Shown piece by piece: positions 1 through 12,835 of a stretch of DNA of 64,000 nt; position 1 is the first letter of the stretch; each line of letters begins with the position of its first letter. The position numbers and the translations under genes were made by a program. Origin of the DNA: Lepas anatifera (taxonomy: Eukaryota > Arthropoda > Thecostraca > Lepadidae); contig JAOTON010001680.1 in NCBI GenBank assembly GCA_034440635.1, positions 620,001 through 684,000 on the forward strand, given 5' to 3'. A model generated the notes under the pieces. That model was given only the letters and a program-made list of their open reading frames with translations. It did no database searches and had not been told where the DNA came from.

Positions 1-338
1 ATGTAAGGGGGGAGCAATTTGAACCAGGGGGTGCCAAAATCTACCTGAGGAGCGCCAAATCCTACCTTGGGGACCGTCGGTACTCGCATCGGAGGGAAGG
101 GGTGTGAGAAGGAACAATCCAGTGGGCTCCATCGACCTTTGGGAGAGAGGGGTGGCGCCGATGTAAGATCGGTGTGCCAGTTCCCCTGCCCCTGGATCTG
201 CCTTTGCTACAGGCACTCTGTGTTATTTCGGTGTCAGACTGGAGCCTCCCTAGCCCCCTCCCCCCACTGTATCCGTCACTCCGCCTCTTCCGACAATTTG
301 CCCCTCCCTCCCTTTCCCGATAAGTAATCCTGGATCCG
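1..338. mobile_element. Right part of a GGATCCGC-type MITE cut by the window edge (possible)
   Basis: The sequence CCTGGATCCGCTTAGG at 329-344 resembles the right end of the GGCGGATCC family, and the region to its left has the GGGG/CCCC-rich style of those elements. The left end would be off-window. Confidence 0.35.
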
Positions 339-340
339 CT

Positions 341-936
341 TAGGTCTGGCTTGAAAACTTCCGTTGACTGCAAATATACCTGGGAATTCCACCGATTCTT
401 GTAAAAATTATGGGTGTGGCTCCAAAATTCGTTAAATTCAGCCGTAATGAACAGGCTCAATGGAACGCACATAAATCACTTTACAAAACATTCCCTGCCA
501 AATTGCGCCATAACTATGATTCAGTATACGGATTTAATATACGCAGGCCAATCCATACCGTCTCTTTTTGCCACTCAGATCGTCTGATGTCAGTGGTCCA
601 ATGGGGCGCGGCCGGCGCCCCGGCGCGAACGGCCGGGCAGCGGTTGGCTGTCTTGATGTTTTTAATGTCAGTGGATATGCCTACTGTACATTTGAAATGC
701 ATGCACCTTTGTATTCTGACCCCGCCAATTTCAAAATATGGACTTTGTGGGGAATAATAATTTTTCGCCCTTTTAAGGGTAGTAAAATCGGCTGGTAGAC
801 ACTTTCAATACGGCATTATCATTATTTGTGAAGCCCTCATTGGGAGGATTGATTGCACCCATCTACTCAGGAGTTTCACATTACACTTCAAGGCCGGAGA
901 AGGTAGCGGAAAACGAGCCGCATCATGTACCATTTG
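341..936. other. No gene recognised
   Basis: Anonymous sequence. A GC-rich near-palindrome (GGGGCGCGGCCGGCGCCCC, 603-621) stands out. No conserved coding signal. Confidence 0.4.
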
Positions 937-937
937 C

Positions 938-1110
938 CACCGTAGACAATGTGATTCGTGATCTTTTTTACCAGGATCTGACGAGTTAAAGATTTAAACA
1001 CCCTAGACAATGTGAACCGTGGGCTGCTTTTACTAGGCTCCGACAGGGTAAACATTTTGACACCGTAGACAAGTTGAACTGAGAGCTTTTTTACTAGACT
1101 CCCAACAAAT
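938..1110. repeat. Three tandem ~61-bp repeats
   Basis: Units start CACCGTAGACAATGTGA at 938, CACCCTAGACAATGTGA at 999 and CACCGTAGACAAGTTGA at 1061. Each continues with a TTTTACTAGG-like segment. Period 61-62 bp, imperfect. Confidence 0.75.
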
Positions 1111-1112
1111 TC

Positions 1113-2200
1113 GGCATGCTACATTTTACTAATTTTACGCGTTCCAGCACATTTCCCAAGCCCAAAATCATCTCACATAATCGGCAGTTTGACTTTTGAC
1201 CAGTACTTGAACTGATACATCTCGCTCGAACGTGAAACCTGAAGCTGCACCTGAAGCTTAAGCCTTGTGTGCTTCTGGCCCTTAAACCTGAAATAAATGT
1301 TCTTGCCCTGAATCTGGAACCGATACTTTTAATTGGTGTCTGCAAGATGGGGTACATTCTCACGCCTCAAACTTGTTCCCAGTCGACTCTAAGAGAACGA
1401 CTCTAAGAAGTGAAGTGATCGACTGTAAGGAGTAAAGTGATCAACTCTAAGATAAATTTGAAGCTGTGAGATCAGTCTCAAGACGGATTAGGAGTGAGCA
1501 TCATCCTATTTGCTCCGGCCTTAGCCCCACCCCAAACCCCGGGTTTCTTCATTTTGGACTACCTCAAGGACAGGTTGTGCGTACTTAGACTCAGGGGCGG
1601 TAATTATCTCAAGATTGTCATCAAGAAGGGGATTAGAGCAATTTCTCTCTTTGTGAGGACACCATGGGGAAGTCTGTGCTGCGCAGAGAAAGGTATGCTC
1701 ACCATAGAATGAGGTATAATGTTATTTATGGTTATACCTTTACTAACTGAAATTAGCTCTTAATAGGTACTCTAGAATAAAAGTGAAAAAAACGGAAGCT
1801 GAAAAAGACCATTGATATTAGATGATAATTTAAACACAAGCAGCTTCTTATAACTATAACGAAACTTTCATTTATTTTTGAGCAAAGCTTAGACATGGTG
1901 CCTATTCAAAGTTGAGGCCCAACATTTTTGGCCACTGTACAAACCTAGGGCCCAGTGGTTGCGTACACCACGGTTGATTAATAACCACATTTGAAAGTGC
2001 GCTTATACAACTGATATTTCCGAGTCAGAAGCATCTTCTGTATGCCTAGCTTAGTTACGTAATTTGATTATAAATTGTTAAGATGTCGACCCGGATGCGA
2101 ACCTTGGTGCCATGTCGCTTACTGCTCAACCTGCAAACTCCACACAAAGCTGACGTAGTCTTTCTGGTTTCGACAGGCGCGCATTTTGTTTGTAAGCACA
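1113..2200. other. No gene recognised
   Basis: Several short ACTCTAAG repeats at 1387-1455; otherwise anonymous, with only short chance frames. Confidence 0.4.
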
Positions 2201-2208
2201 CTCAATAG

Positions 2209-2589
2209 CAGTGGCGGATCTAGCCGGTCGGTTTGGGAGGGGCAAACCAAAGTAAAAAAGCAAAAAAACGTCACGCAGCGAAAATCTGCGCTGCAATATT
2301 ACTTCCCGGTAGAATTTTGGGTATTTGAGGCAAAAAATAAGAAATAAAAACGTCACGGTAAAAAATATGGGCTCGGATCTTTTTCCTATCCAAGGCCCAA
2401 TATCTACACTGAACTTTACTGGTTCTGTTTGAAGTTGAGAGATGAAGCACCAAAATCTGGCTTATAAAACTAAAAAGGAGTCGGGGAAAAAGGAGGTGGA
2501 TCGCTTTGGGGGGGGCAAAAACATAGTTTTGCCCCGAGCTTTTCCGTTTGGGGGGCAAATGCCTTTTTGCCCCCCTGGATCCGCCACTG
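2209..2589. mobile_element. 381-bp hAT-like MITE, GGCGGATC family
   Basis: Ends CAGTGGCGGATC and GGATCCGCCACTG are inverted repeats. Perfect 8-bp TSD CTCAATAG at 2201-2208 and 2590-2597. The interior (GCCCCGAGCTTTTCCG, ACTAAAAAGGAGTCGGGG) matches the reverse complement of 57829-58204. No gene. Confidence 0.9.
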
Positions 2590-2597
2590 CTCAATAG

Positions 2598-3910
2598 TCA
2601 CCTCACGTATGTTCGCATGCATACTGGTGTTATGCTGTAGATGCTTTGTTATTGAAAGGGCGTGGGTGCAACATATTCAAATGTAAGTAAAACGATAACG
2701 TTTCCTGTCTTATATACATGACTGGAGATCTCTCCTCGATCCAGAGGGGTCTTTGGTGGGTTAACGCTGGCACGGACATACAAGCCCTATACAAAGCCTA
2801 TGGGAGAACCAAAATCCAGGGAAGGGGTCCTAACCTCCCAACCCCCGGGATTTCCACTCGTGCTTCTATGCATCCTTAAACTCCTGAAGATTGTGCCTCG
2901 CGATGCAGCCTCGACTTGAATGCAGGTTTTTGGTGTGTTTTGTAAGCTGAAAAACAATTGATTCTGGTTTCGCTGTTCACGCAGCTGCGTGGCGTTGCTC
3001 CAGACCGCCGTCTGCGGGCGGCGGGTAGCGAAACAACCTATCGGGCCCATCGCAGCTGGTCAGGCGGCCAGCCTGGGAGTTCTCGGCGGCTGGCTCCCAC
3101 GCTCTCGCTCTGGGGCAGCTGAGCATGAGAGCTGGCGGACGGTGGCTTCGGCCGGGACGTGGCCCTGAATCTTAGCGCGGGAGTTCCGACTGGTATGCGT
3201 TCTCATGCTGAGTCGCAGGCTTGGTCTGATGACGGCTGAACCGGCGAGCAAAGATGAGATAACACGATCGATCTTAGTCGCTATCATGCAGTGATTGAGA
3301 ATGATGATTTCTGGTTTCAGCACTCGGCTACTTCACCCTCATGTTATAATAGCATCTCCCCTAAAAAATCGGGCCGAATCCAACGTCTAAGATTGCGAAG
3401 AAGGTGGTCGCCTGTCCTATTCGAGGGCTGCATCCAGATATGTTTGTTCCCTTTTTAGGAGACAATAAGGTCCGTAGAGGCCCCGTATGCCCTTGGCCTT
3501 CAGCTGGCAGTTGTGAATTACAAAAACTGTTTGGTACGTAGGGGTGCCGATGGGGATTTTCTTCTGGGGTGCATCGGGAAACAACCCGGGGAGGGGAGGG
3601 GATGGGATGGGAGACGAAGCCAAAGCTGTAAAGTAGCCTCAAGCGCGGTATCAAGGCACTTGTTTGATTGAATTTTAAGCGTTATTTGATCCCTCTCATT
3701 ACGGATAATCGAATTCAGTATGCTAAGATGATGATAGGTCCAAATGTACGAAATGACCTGACCCAAGGTCAGGCCAAGGCCACTACATGACATAACATGG
3801 TCAATATGCATATCAATCGATTCGCAATGATAATGGAAACATTATGCTACAAAATTGAAAGCTATATCACCATTCACGAAAAATTTACTGACCTGGGATA
3901 GAAAACCTGC
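2598..3910. other. No gene recognised
   Basis: GC-richer stretch at about 2990-3200, but no family match in any frame. Confidence 0.35.
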
Positions 3911-3914
3911 TTAA

Positions 3915-4363
3915 AGGGAATGTGGCACCTTGTTCAAATCCTGGAATTTAGTGTAATTAGGCGTACTCTTAGCCGAAAGTAATGAAACCAATCATTATTT
4001 CTCTGAAAAATGTACAATAAGCTCAATATTTTTATTTTTAAATACTCCTCTACTAAAATAAATAAATATCTGCCTGTGGATGATGTCATGATCTGGCAAC
4101 CACTACCATACTCGAAAAGCTTCAAGGGCTTCGATTGGCTGATGCTCATCGTTACGTCAGCATATGTCGTCACACCAACAGCCATGACAACTGTGGTCTG
4201 CTGCTAGGGGTACATGAAGGGTACATTGCAGGTAGGTTTTAGCTTTTTTCTACGGAAATCTCGAATTCCAAGACAAATTATATATTGAGTACCGGGTTTT
4301 CCGACTTGCTTTAAAACTTGGCTATCTCAGTTAAAATCACGTTACGAAGGTGTCACCTTCCCT
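3915..4363 (+). mobile_element. 449-bp TTAA MITE, copy A
   Basis: Begins AGGGAATGTGGCACCTT and ends AAGGTGTCACCTTCCCT, flanked by TTAA at 3911-3914 and 4364-4367. Interior matches copies B and C (TCAAATCCTGGAATTTAGTG, GATGATGTCA, TATCTCAGTTAAAATCACG). Small frames inside are not coding. Confidence 0.88.
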
Positions 4364-4509
4364 TTAAGTTGTCCCAGATATCCTCTCAAAAGTTAAGCAG
4401 TTCCAGATGACCTCTCAGAGATCACAGGTCTAAACCTGCAGCGTGACCCAAGAGAGTGGCCTAAGATACTAGGATTTTAAAAATAATTTTGTATTGTCTG
4501 TCTCTTTAG

Positions 4510-4511
<2 letters not shown>

Positions 4512-4559
<48 letters not shown>
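4512..4559. repeat. (AT)n microsatellite
   Basis: About 24 uninterrupted AT units. Confidence 0.97.
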
Positions 4560-4560
<1 letters not shown>

Positions 4561-4563
<3 letters not shown>

Positions 4564-7500
4564 CTATCGATTCCCGATTCGAATCCATAATACATATATT
4601 AGCTCGAAAGAAACAGGTAGGGGAGGGAGAGTTCAGCGGCAGCAGACGCTACAGCTGCCACTATCCAGGGACAAAACGAGCAAGCTATATGCAGCACACT
4701 AAAGCAAAGTACTCCAGGTGCTGTAATTACCAGCGAACCTAAGTACTGTAATCACCAGCGAACACATCCACCTAACGCAGGCCTGCTCATCTGCCCCCGC
4801 CCGCCCCGAGCGAGTGTCCCGGATTTCATCGACTGAAGTTGGAGAACAAGAATGGGTTATCCCCGCTGGGAAGCGAGCACAGCCCCTGCAATTTCGAATG
4901 AAGAGATGTCGGATGTCTCATCCTAGGTCATTGATGTAGTAGATCCCTGTACCACATATTGCGTTACTGGGCCTGCCTGTTATGTGGTAAGAATATTATG
5001 TCTATATATTTAACCTGATTTCACTGGTGCCACTTGAAACATTTTTGAGGTAAGATACTTAACCAGGTCTGTTGAACTGACCTAATGCAACCTAAACTTT
5101 GAATTGTCAGAAAGTTGTGCAATTAATCAATGATGGGGTGTATCAACCAACGCCGTGCTTTGCGCCGCCGTTTTTCCCCGTCGTAGGAAAAAACCAAAGG
5201 GGGTATTCAAACGCCCCCTCCTCTGAGGCGAGGGCTTAAAGCTCAGTATCTTTACGGCATCTACGTATAACTTTACGTAGAAACATCCCAGGCCTTTCCG
5301 CATCGTGGCCCTCCGCATCATCTTTCAGCATCCTTGCGCTTCCGGCGTTGTACTCACCCGTAAACTCATGTACTAGTCGAGAAGTACAGTGTCCAGGGCG
5401 TGGCTGAACGTCTGACTACCGTCTCTGTCGAGCGTCGGCACCAGTGGGCGACCAGTCGCTGGATCCAAGTTTCTCTCGCTGGGGACTGTACTGGAAGCCC
5501 GTCGGGTCCGGCTGTCTGGTCACTGACCTGTTTCGTGTGGGCATTCCAGTCGTGCTGGTTCGTCGGGTTTTCTGCGGTCTTTTCAATGTCTGACTAGTAT
5601 GCTCGGCTTGCGTTGGTGAGAAAAATGGCCAACGCAGTCAATAAACTTTAAAATCTCAAGCGTGCATTGGTGATTGAGGTCATTTGACAACGCCAATATA
5701 TCGTTTGCAAGCATGTGGATATGATCGTCCTCGGTGGAGGACATAGCGATAACACCGAGCTAAACATATTTTTGTTACCTGCCGTTCTTAAGCACACCAG
5801 AATTAATTTAGGCTTGATAAGTAGGTCTTCATGGCATTTAAAAGTTGTACTTTTGAAATATAAGAAAAAAGTTTACATTTTAAGAGCGTGTAGTTTGTTT
5901 CGAGCAAAGACGTAGAAAATACCACGAATTCGGGCGTGACAAAATGAAATATACAGAAAAGGACCCGAAGGGGTCCTTTTTGGCATATCGGAAAGGTTTC
6001 GAAGGGGTCCTCTGTGGCCTGCGTTAGGAAGAAAATCCGTTTGGTAACGCTGTAAAAACCTTGATCATTATTCCAAAACACACGAAGCGTATCTTGGTTA
6101 CTAATGTCCTGTAATACTGCCCTAACCGGGCCGTCTCCGACAGTCGGCGGCTGTTGCAGGGCGGTAATTTACCTATCTCCGGGAATTTTGACCGGTAGAG
6201 GAAAGGTTCAACTTTAAGAACAATCTGGCAGCTCAAGTTGTGATGAAATGTTGTTTACCATCAATCAATCAATCAAAACTTTACTGGCAGCTAGAACTAT
6301 TAAAATGACGGCTTAGGAGAAAAAAGTGATCATTTCCAATTCGAATATATTTTTAGTATGAATTTCAAGGTGAAGTATTATTTTAAGACAAATTACACTT
6401 ATTGACTAAAAAACAACAACAAATTATACGGAGATGGGCTTCTGATGCAGATCGTCGGCGCCAGAAGTTGGACAATGTTCAACTTTTGCTGCGACGCGTT
6501 GCAACGTCGTGTGAAGCGTCGCGGCAGTCCGTTTCGTGTCCTAACTGAAAACCCGGTTCGTTGCGGCAGATCGACGTCTTGCGGCGCGTTGTAATGCCGT
6601 GCGTTTTGGTTAGCACACCGTGTAAGTCTTCATTAGGGCTAAGTCTACTCGTTTGGCTGCAATATTTGTTTCTGCATATTTCTGAAGTGTGCCATTAATT
6701 TTAACAAAAAACTATATGCATGATGCAAAGACGTTGATCCATTTAGATGTCCTTTTGGTGACCTAGAAGTGCCCTTTTGATGGATAGATGTGCCCTTTTC
6801 AGCTGAGTATCCGTCCGTCCTAATTTCTTAAGATATGCTCTGTTCCACACTGAACTATTCCCACCTCTTGGTGTGTATTTTTCATTGGGTCTTTCCATTA
6901 CTTTGTAAGCGATTCCCTTTGGCATGCACTTTATCCGCACATTGTTTTTAAAGATCGAAGAAAACACGCTTGAACCCTCGAAATCTGATCAGATCCCTTA
7001 ATTCTACTGGGAACAGGCACTGAAAAACGCTGAGCATGGTATTATCGTTCCTAATATCAATCTTCCATGGAGTTGAGAGACGATGATGATACCTATTGAT
7101 AACGTTGCCACACACTTTGCTGATGTCACTACCGATCTGTCGTGTTCTCGCCTATGCTCAGGCGAGGTCTGGCAACCTGGCGGTGCGCTTGGACTGGCTC
7201 CGCGGTTTTCCTGCCAGCATCTGCTCGTGAAAGGCAGCGTGATCATACATATTTTCTGAGCCGGACCGGAGAAATTGACATTAAATAGCTCAAACAACTC
7301 TTGTTCACCGCTATTTGAGCGATGGATGCTCGGGTGGGCTGTTGTAACCGGCTTTTTGTTATGCTTATGTCCGAGTAATAGGCCTGTTGAACGCCTTCAA
7401 AGGAAGTCATAAAGTCCGAAAATCAAAACAAATGAAAAACGTTCCAAACGCTTACATTGTTTCATTGCATTTCAAGGCAAGCGCACTAAAAATCAATATA

Positions 7501-7864
7501 AACAATTCATGTCCGATTTTTCACCTCGTCGGTTACATCATCTACTTCGGCACGTGGTGCGTAACCAATAGTGTGTTTGGAAAGCGAAACACACTGCCCG
7601 AGGGCTGACGTGGCATGCACGCTTCGGCTGCGCCCACCATCACGTCACGTATTGATTTACATTGTTACAATGGGTGCAGCTCATTTACAAAATGGGAGGC
7701 ACTAAACGTGTTACCTGCGATCGACCTCATGCGTGGGAAATATATTGAGTAGTCGAAACATGTGACGATTTGATTTGCCTTCATATGTGATGGACTACTC
7801 TCAGACACAAGTACAGGATTTCGTTCGGGGAAGGAGGGGGCGTCGGTGGATAGAAATCCTTTAC
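4561..7864. other. No gene recognised; one strong hairpin
   Basis: At 5957-5980 AAAAGGACCC and GGGTCCTTTT form a 10-bp-arm stem with a 4-base loop. The segment 6470-6600 repeats GCGTTGCAACGTCG-like and TTGCGGC words. TCAATCAATCAATCA occurs near 6260. No conserved protein. Confidence 0.4.
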
Positions 7865-8870
7865 CTTCGCCCCCCCACCTTCGCCCCACCGAGGGCTATC
7901 CACGACCCCTCTAACTCCAAAGATATGGGAGTTAGCGCAAATCTGCAAACTGTATTAGAAAGCTCGTGTGCATTCAGTAAGATTTTAGTTCGGATGTATA
8001 AGCGCTCAGGTCAATGGTTTGACCTCCAGAGGTCAAGTAAGGCCACGATAGGCTATTTCCACTAAAATATGCAATGCTTAAGAAACCTGGGCATAGCTCT
8101 CATGCCATTAGAGCTATTGAGATCTGGTCAAGTACATTTGAAAGACAAATGTCATGGATTTCTCCACTATGTGGAACATAATGACCTCCCGCCAGTGGTT
8201 TGACCTCCAGAGGGCACTTCTTGACCTAACATGACCTTAGGTCAATAAAGGTCAGAAAGTGGCATCGTTGTATATCAAATGAAGGCCAGCGAAGAGACAT
8301 ACACGATGACGTTTAATTCAGTGCTCTTAGCTTGATTAGATCAAAAGTTATCGTCAATAAATGTTTTTAACCCTAGTGACCTGTGATGGCCTCAGATAGG
8401 TCAAATGGCAAATATCTCCCCGGAATCCGTGAAAGGGTGTCCGAGATTGTTTTTGTGAGTAATCTGAGCATTTCCAATACTTTGTGTGACTTTTAGATCA
8501 TAGGACAGCTTTTCCCCATGCTTTTTCTACTGAAGAGGTCAGCTCTTGACCTGACCTCAGGTCACGAAATAGAAAATCCTGGATATGCATTTTGTAGACC
8601 CTGGAGAGGTCATCAAGTGCAGAAAGTTTCAAATCAATCCGCTGAGAAATGTAGCTATGGTAGAGCTCAAAAGTAGAAGTGAGGTAACCTTGGTTGACCT
8701 CGCCTGGTAACCTGACCTAGGGTGACCCGGGGTAAACAAATTAGGTATGGTGGAACATTGATGGGATGAGAGGCAGAATCCTCAGCCGCAGAGCTACGCC
8801 TCGTCATTTTCTGTTATTGTGAAAAACTTAGGGGCGTCGATGCCCCCGGTGAGGCGAGGGTTAATAAGTT
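7865..8870. mobile_element. ~1.0-kb TGACC-rich element with CCTCGCC-type ends
   Basis: Left end CCTTCGCCCCACCGAGGGC (7877-7895) and right end, as reverse complement, CCCTCGCCTCACCGGGGGC are similar. TTAA follows the right end (8871-8874); the left side is degenerate. The interior has over a dozen TGACC/GGTCA words. The right third is shared with 46575-46902. Confidence 0.6.
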
Positions 8871-9069
8871 ATTTTTCTTTTACCGAAAAAGTGCAACAAA
8901 CGGAAGAGATGACTGTTCCGGTGACACGAGGCGAGGCTGTGCCCTCTGGTCGTGCCACCAAACCGGTTGATCTATTCCGAGGCTGATCAAACCTGTGCTC
9001 CCAATAACAAGGGCGCAGGTTTGTCAGCGTACCTCCTGTCCCAAGACCAGTACGACCATATTTTCTGAC

Positions 9070-9190
9070 ATCTCCGGGGTATAAGGCGGTCGAGGAAAAG
9101 TCTGCCAGAGGTCAGTTTTGATCCAGGGTCCCTCCACATTCCACACTGATCTGTGACGCCTTAACCAACTGTGCCACGGCAGATCTCGCA
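9070..9190 (-). repeat. tRNA-derived SINE (head)
   Basis: On minus: CCGTGGCACAGTTGGTTAAGGCG gives an A box (TGGCACAGTTGG), and GGGACCCTGGATCAAAACT is a weak B box about 55 bases on. Flanks show no certain boundaries. Confidence 0.5.
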
Positions 9191-9193
9191 CCT

Positions 9194-10131
9194 TCACTTC
9201 ATGATCTGGCCATGTGAGGCCAGCTTAATATCGCTCAGCAGCCTTTCTAGTGTTCTCCGTCATAGTCATGAGCCTCAAAGTCTTCTTTGAACTTTGGAAA
9301 ATCTCCATCAAACTTGCATCCAAACGCTTCTGGTGTACACTATTCCTGGATCATTTCAGGAGGGACTTCTGTATGCCGATGGAAAGCATCACGGCTCTCA
9401 GATGATTCGTGCACAAGATGACAGACTCGATCAAATCACGGTCCATCACCGAACATCACAGCCCACACAAAGGCCGTGAGGATGACCACCGGTTCATCTG
9501 GTCTGCCCACTTAAACTTCCAGTTGTGACACAGCCTCCAGCACGTTTGCAACAAAAAGCATCGCAACCTTTTGACCGGATAAATCTGGCAAGTGCAACCA
9601 AAGCCAGATCCAGGATTGCCCATTGGAGGGTGGGGGGGGGGCTCATCGTCGGGGTGGGGAAGGGGGCACCATCCGGACCAGAGGATGTCACTTTTGGACG
9701 GAAAAATTTATCAGTTGGGCGCTGAATCCTATTTTTAGGGCGCTGATACTCGCATCTTAGAGAAAGGATGGCAAGCGATATTTTCAATAGGACGCCGTGA
9801 TCATGTTAGGGGGCGCTGAGGGTCATTCGGGAAGCGGGGTAAGTACCCGCTTGACCCACTTGGTTCCGCCTATGAGTCCCGCTCCTTTGGAGACTTCTAA
9901 TGAGTTCATGTATCTCTTTCCTGGATGTTCGGCGCCGTCAGGTTGATGCTCTTGACATAAAATAGTTTAGGGACGGTGATCATTCCCTCGCTAGCTGGCG
10001 GCATTAGCACCTGGGATAACTTCTGGCATTCTCGAAGTGTCCTACTTCCTGTGAAATTTTGAAGACACAGTTTCCGGAGCACAACAGAAACCGTTTTTAT
10101 TTAGTGGGACCATTGACGTCACGCAACAACT
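9194..10131. other. No gene recognised
   Basis: Contains a G-run and GGGCGCTGA words (9630-9830) reminiscent of the MITEs here, without paired ends. The USP catalytic Cys box was looked for here and not found. Confidence 0.35.
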
Positions 10132-10942
10132 TTGGCCAACCTTGTACGTTTAGGAACCGTGACTGTACCTAAGCATATCCAAGAAATACAAAAATACATG
10201 ACCAGTACGACCATATTAAAAGTGTCAGCACAACGAGTTCAGCGTAACCACCCAGATATCCAAATTTCCCAGGACGCTGATTATACAGCTGAATCGTCAC
10301 ATGTTTATTGGAAAGGAGTCAAAGAAGATCCGCACCAACGTAAAGATATCGAAGTTTGTGACGCTGCAGAAGTACGCGGCGGAGGACGCCGATCGTCCCC
10401 GGGATGGGACGCCACCAGGTACGGCTCGCTGTGCCCGCCTGTGAACTGGGATGAGCCGAAGCGACAGGCGGCGCTGCGGCTATTTGGACCCCGCACGTGT
10501 CTGACGCCGATTCGAAGAAACTGACAGAGCAGGACGGAGCCGAGGAGTGGCCCACGCGCGCTGTTGGAGACATGGAGAGTCTGTTGCAGGAGACAGTTAG
10601 ACGCTCACAAGAGAAGGGCGAGCTGGCCGACATCGCCGCCGAACAGGTCAGCTGTCCCAGCTATGCACGGAGGATGACGGCTCAGCGGCTGAGGATCAAA
10701 AGCGGACCTGGCCGGCGCCCTAGCTACCGGCTGGTGGGCCTAGTCAGCCACCACGGCGCTACAACCCAGGCGGGACACTACGTGGCAGATGTCTACAGCC
10801 TGGGTAAGCAGCGCTGGTTCCACTACGACGATCACAGTGTTACCTGCACCTGGAGGAGCATGTGCTGTGCAATGGAAACCAGCACGACGGCTACATGTTC
10901 TTTTACCTGCACACAGACCTGTGCGGCAGGTGGCTCAAATAG
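10132..10942 (+). pseudogene. USP37-like ubiquitin hydrolase, C-terminal fragment with frameshifts
   Basis: USP37-class enzymes are cysteine deubiquitinases. The frame from 10497 encodes the end of the catalytic fold: SYRLVGLVSHHGATTQAGHY contains the catalytic His (GHY), followed by VADVY and RWFHYDD, which holds the last catalytic Asp/Asn region. Before it, ESLLQETVRRSQEKGELADI resembles the acidic/UIM-like insert of this family. After HYDDHSVT the frame breaks. The final segment NGNQHDGYMFFYLHTDL, equivalent to the GYIFFYMH end of USP37, continues in another frame to a TAG at 10940-10942. A further shift near 10500 separates it from an upstream 130-residue frame with no clear match. No catalytic Cys box was found nearby. 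Either a decayed copy or a gene with assembly indels; I favour pseudogene. Confidence 0.65.
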
Positions 10943-11979
10943 AAAACAGCACTACCTGAGACGTCGTCTACTACCACTGCCAGCAGAAATGGGCTTTTTT
11001 TTACAGAATTTGTTGTTAATATTTTGGCTGCTCATCCTGAAAGGCAATTGTTTTGTTTATTACGTAATATAAAATACATGACAGGCACGTGCGGCCTTCC
11101 GTCTGAATCTTCTTGGTCATGACTTTTTTCTGATTCTGGTTCAATATCTTTGATTTCAGTTTGGAAAAGTACCTACCTCTGGCTATTTTGTTTAAATAAG
11201 TAGGTATATGCATTCGAGTGGAGGTTACAACACACCATTTCACTAAAAAATCCTAAACGGTTCCCACAGATGATGCTTTAATATCAAGTTATTACCACAA
11301 TTTATGAGGCCGCGCGGAGTCCTGTCGTTCTCATGCAACCTTGGGCAGATTCAGGGAGGAATAGGTCTCAGCCTGTACACATTTTGTTTTTTAATGAAAT
11401 TGCAAGTAAAGATGTCACTAAAAATTTATGATCTTACATGGATCGCAATCTTCTTTACTTTTATCATGTCAATTTTATAGGTATCGGATCGCTGTTTTGG
11501 AATACTTGTTGCTCCGTATCATGCCAAACATGCTTTGCCCACTGAAGTGCTACCTCGCATCATTGACTCGCTAGTATTTCCACATGTTATGTACTGCATT
11601 CAGAAATACCAAAAGGCAGTACCGATACAAAACGTTTTTAACTTTGCTGTCACAGCGATATCAGGTCAACGAAAGCACAACTAAGTCCCGGATGTCATTG
11701 GAGATCCAGGAGCGCTCAGTGCTCAGCGCTTTATCGAATATTTTGGCATGTGTAACGATGCTGCATAAACCAAGGCTTGGGAGTCTGTGCCGTGTTCTTT
11801 TTTACAAAACACCTACGTTTGTTTGTTACCTACCTAATACATACGTCTACGTTTGTTAGAGCAACTTGCAACCCTAGATTGGGGTCTTACATATTCTTAT
11901 GGTGAGATAAATGACGAAAACTTCCTTGAAGTCGGACTCGTTTCAGTGATGAAGATGACATGAAGATACATGTAAGACC
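10943..11979. other. No gene recognised
   Basis: Follows the USP37-like fragment; AT-rich, no conserved frame. Confidence 0.4.
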
Positions 11980-12114
11980 TACACACATACATACATACAT
12001 GCACACATACGCACATACATACATCATAAATAAATACATACATACATACATACATGCATATATATCTATATATATACATACATACATGCATACATACATA
12101 CACACATACATACA
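11980..12114. repeat. (CATA)n microsatellite, compound
   Basis: ACATACATACAT arrays broken by TGCACACATACGC and a short TATATCTATATATA core. Long frames on both strands here are simple-repeat artefacts. Confidence 0.95.
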
Positions 12115-12699
12115 ACCTTGTGGGATCGGGAGTTCTACTCTGGGTTCTGTGCACATGTTTGTGGATTGGCGTTTACCGCACGTGACGGGTAATTTGTCGC
12201 GTCAGAGAGGTGACGCGCAGTTAGCTGATGCCGGGACGTGTGCACTCTGAAAAACCAGTGCTGCTGTTCCGGTAGGGCGACAGCTGGAGGCGACATCGCC
12301 GCAGGCAATGAATGAAAGAGAATATAATGCGCCACAATGCAGCTACGTGCTGCCTTGGATACCGGGATGTGAGAATGCCCCCATAACATTGCCCATTCGT
12401 TAACATTGCACATATGTTGTGGAGCAGGAATTCAGTCACTCAGAGCTAAAGCTTTGTTGCCCCGATAGTTCAGTCCATAGGCGGATGTAGCATTCTCGAC
12501 GAGAGAGCACCCCTAAGTCAGGCTGGGTCATCTGGACTAGGGCGCCAATTATTTAGGCGTGATTTATCAGAGAAAAATCAGACCACATCATGGGGTAGGA
12601 ATGCTTGCATCCAGTACTGGCGGGAAGCAACGATTCAGGGGCGCCGGGGTGGCTTCAGAGGCGCCGCTTGAGTCCTTCTGGGGACACGTTCCCCCTGCC

Positions 12700-12835
12700 C
12701 TATGGCTCAGTTGGCGCAGTTGCCAGGTTCCGGAGTGGTCTGGGCCGAGCAGCCGACCAGTGCGCACGTTCGGCTCGGTCGCGTGACCTTTACAGTGAGC
12801 AAAGGGTATCGGGATCGAGCCCGCCCAAGGGAAGA
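12700..12835 (+). repeat. Possible tRNA-derived SINE
   Basis: TATGGCTCAGTTGGCGCAGT is a good A box and GGGATCGAGCCC a B-box-like sequence, but they are about 109 bases apart, longer than normal, so an insertion or chance is possible. Confidence 0.35.

Noticed and set aside
2085..2135. SINE-like B box on minus (GGTTCGCATCC)
   Set aside because: The A-box-like sequence is only about 24 bases away, too close for a tRNA-derived promoter.
11887..12156. Long Cys/Tyr-Val or His/Thr-Tyr frames on both strands
   Set aside because: They are translations of the CATA microsatellite.
12477..12560. CATAGGCGGATGTAGC as a left end of a GGCGGATCC MITE
   Set aside because: No right-hand partner or TSD found nearby.
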